Source: Microcaldota archaeon (lineage in GTDB: Archaea; Micrarchaeota; Micrarchaeia; Micrarchaeales; Micrarchaeaceae). From it: 5,283 bases of DNA. The translations under genes were made by a program, and so were the position numbers. The notes under the pieces are model-generated. The model made no database searches and had not been told where the DNA came from. It saw nothing but the letters and a program-made list of their open reading frames with translations. Numbering within the stretch: the stretch's first letter is position 1; the number at the start of each line of letters is the position of its first letter. The stretch is taken from NCBI GenBank assembly GCA_021812025.1, contig JAKAPD010000048.1, positions 1-5,283 of the forward strand. The letters are read 5' to 3'. This document shows positions 4,568 to 5,283 of the stretch, in pieces.

Positions 4568-5283
4568 ATCTCAATGCCGCTGAACGATGTTTCCTTCTTC
4601 TCCTCGAGCTTGCCAACTATGCTGGAGCCCTTGACGCCAACCACTATCGCGACGATCTCTATCTCGTCATCATAGCCAGGTATGAGCCTTGCTCCCCATT
4701 TCACGTTTGCTGCCGGATCCATCCTGTCGGTTATAATCTCTCCTGCCTTTATCGCGTCCCCTATTGTCAGCGACGCTCCGCCTGATATATGTATCAGCGC
4801 GCCCTTCGCCCCTTCCAGGTCGACGTCGAGCAGCTTGTTCTTGAGGACACCCTCCGAGGCAAGGTTCACCTTGTCATTGCCCTTGCCCTTCCCTACAGCT
4901 ATAAAGCCGACATCTCCGCCGCCCAATATCGCCCTCACGTCTGCGAAGTCGATGTTGATGAGCGATGGCTGTGTTATTGTCCACACGAGCCCTCCGAGCG
5001 CCTTTGCAAGCACATCATCAGCCAATGCGAACGCCTCGTTCATCGGCAGGTTCGGGACAAGCTTCACAAGCCTGTTGTTATCCAATATTATGACGCTGTC
5101 CGTGTACTTCCTGAGCTTCTGGATTCCCTCTTCGGCCTTCACCTTTCTGATCCTTTCGAGGTCGAACGGATAAGTCACGAATGCAACAACTATTGCCCCA
5201 GATTCCTTTGCGATCTGCGCGGCCGTTATGATGGATCCTGTTCCTGTACCTCCACCCATTCCTGCGCAAAGGAATATCAAGAT
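4558..5283 (-). CDS. ftsZ: FtsZ (archaeal FtsZ2 type), N-terminus outside window
   Basis: The frame is open from the last base of the window to TAA at 4560-4558, giving 241 residues of a second FtsZ. By comparison with its neighbour, about 100 N-terminal residues, including the GxGGxG loop, are missing beyond the edge. The visible part begins ILIFLCAGMGGGTGTGS, with a fully canonical tubulin signature. It continues with PFDLERIRKVKAEEG, the nucleotide-site segment DNNRL, NLPMNEAF and TITQPSLINIDFADVR, which carries an intact T7 loop Asn/Asp/Asp set. A conserved C-terminal domain and a short linker follow, ending FSGIEMIG. These segments are FtsZ2-like. It lies 31 bases upstream of the other ftsZ on the same strand, so the two are probably co-transcribed from a promoter beyond the window. 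The paralogues are clearly diverged in protein sequence. This copy looks the more conventional GTPase. Confidence 0.93.
   Translation of the reverse strand: MLIFLCAGMGGGTGTGSIITAAQIAKESGAIVVAFVTYPFDLERIRKVKAEEGIQKLRKYTDSVIILDNNRLVKLVPNLPMNEAFALADDVLAKALGGLVWTITQPSLINIDFADVRAILGGGDVGFIAVGKGKGNDKVNLASEGVLKNKLLDVDLEGAKGALIHISGGASLTIGDAIKAGEIITDRMDPAANVKWGARLIPGYDDEIEIVAIVVGVKGSSIVGKLEEKKETSFSGIEMIG
5163..5192. repeat. 30-bp perfect repeat, copy in upstream ftsZ
   Basis: This is the second copy of the repeat at 4127-4156, in the same orientation and at the equivalent codons of the paralogous gene. It is a direct repeat about 1.04 kb apart. Confidence 0.9.

Noticed and set aside
4682..5173. 163-codon open frame on the plus strand within the partial ftsZ
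   Set aside because: It is antisense to conserved FtsZ sequence, Ser/Pro-rich and without recognisable domains: a shadow of the real gene.
1..5283. CRISPR array, tRNA, rRNA, insertion sequence or toxin-antitoxin pair
   Set aside because: No regularly spaced repeats, cloverleaf-like segments, transposase motifs or terminal inverted repeats were seen on either strand.

Overview
This window is archaeal. It carries archaeal translation genes (hypusine-containing aIF5A, eS24, eS31/S27ae), an archaeal SepF and tandem FtsZ genes of the archaeal FtsZ2 type. Starts are preceded by GTGA/GGTG-type Shine-Dalgarno sites and AT-rich TATA-like boxes. Genes are tightly packed, with gaps of 4 to 31 bases or overlapping ends. 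The streamlined, unsyntenic layout would suit a DPANN-like genome assembled from a metagenome, but the lineage cannot be fixed from this sequence. The first nine bases match the 3' end of the common Illumina adapter, so position 1 may be a raw contig end.

Layout. Bases 1-112 are a non-coding leader with a TATA-like box and an 8-codon mini-ORF, then sepF (113-490, +). Convergent to it is a minus-strand operon running 2889 to 504: aIF5A, eS24, eS31 (54 aa), a CPBP-family membrane protease and a TrmJ-like tRNA 2'-O-methyltransferase. At several junctions the stop codon of one gene lies inside the GTGA ribosome-binding site of the next. From a divergent promoter at about 2934-2945, a plus-strand gene (2965-3516) encodes a DUF6624-family protein of unknown function, known mainly from bacteria. 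It overlaps by four bases, tail to tail, a complete ftsZ (3513-4526, -). A second ftsZ lies upstream in the same operon (4558 to the window edge, 5'-truncated).

The main theme is cell division beside translation. SepF is the membrane anchor of FtsZ in archaea and pairs with FtsZ2 in Haloferax, and here it lies within about 3 kb of two FtsZ2-type paralogues. The downstream paralogue has an altered tubulin signature (GGGSGGG instead of GGGTGTG) but keeps the catalytic T7 loop. Both end in a similar G-I-E peptide that may dock SepF. The paralogues share a perfect 30-bp stretch in otherwise diverged DNA and are separated by a small hairpin holding the upstream stop codon.

In both convergent gene pairs, the oligo-T tract likely to end one transcript is the antisense of the opposing gene's lysine-rich C-terminal codons. 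I saw no tRNA, rRNA, CRISPR array or insertion sequence.
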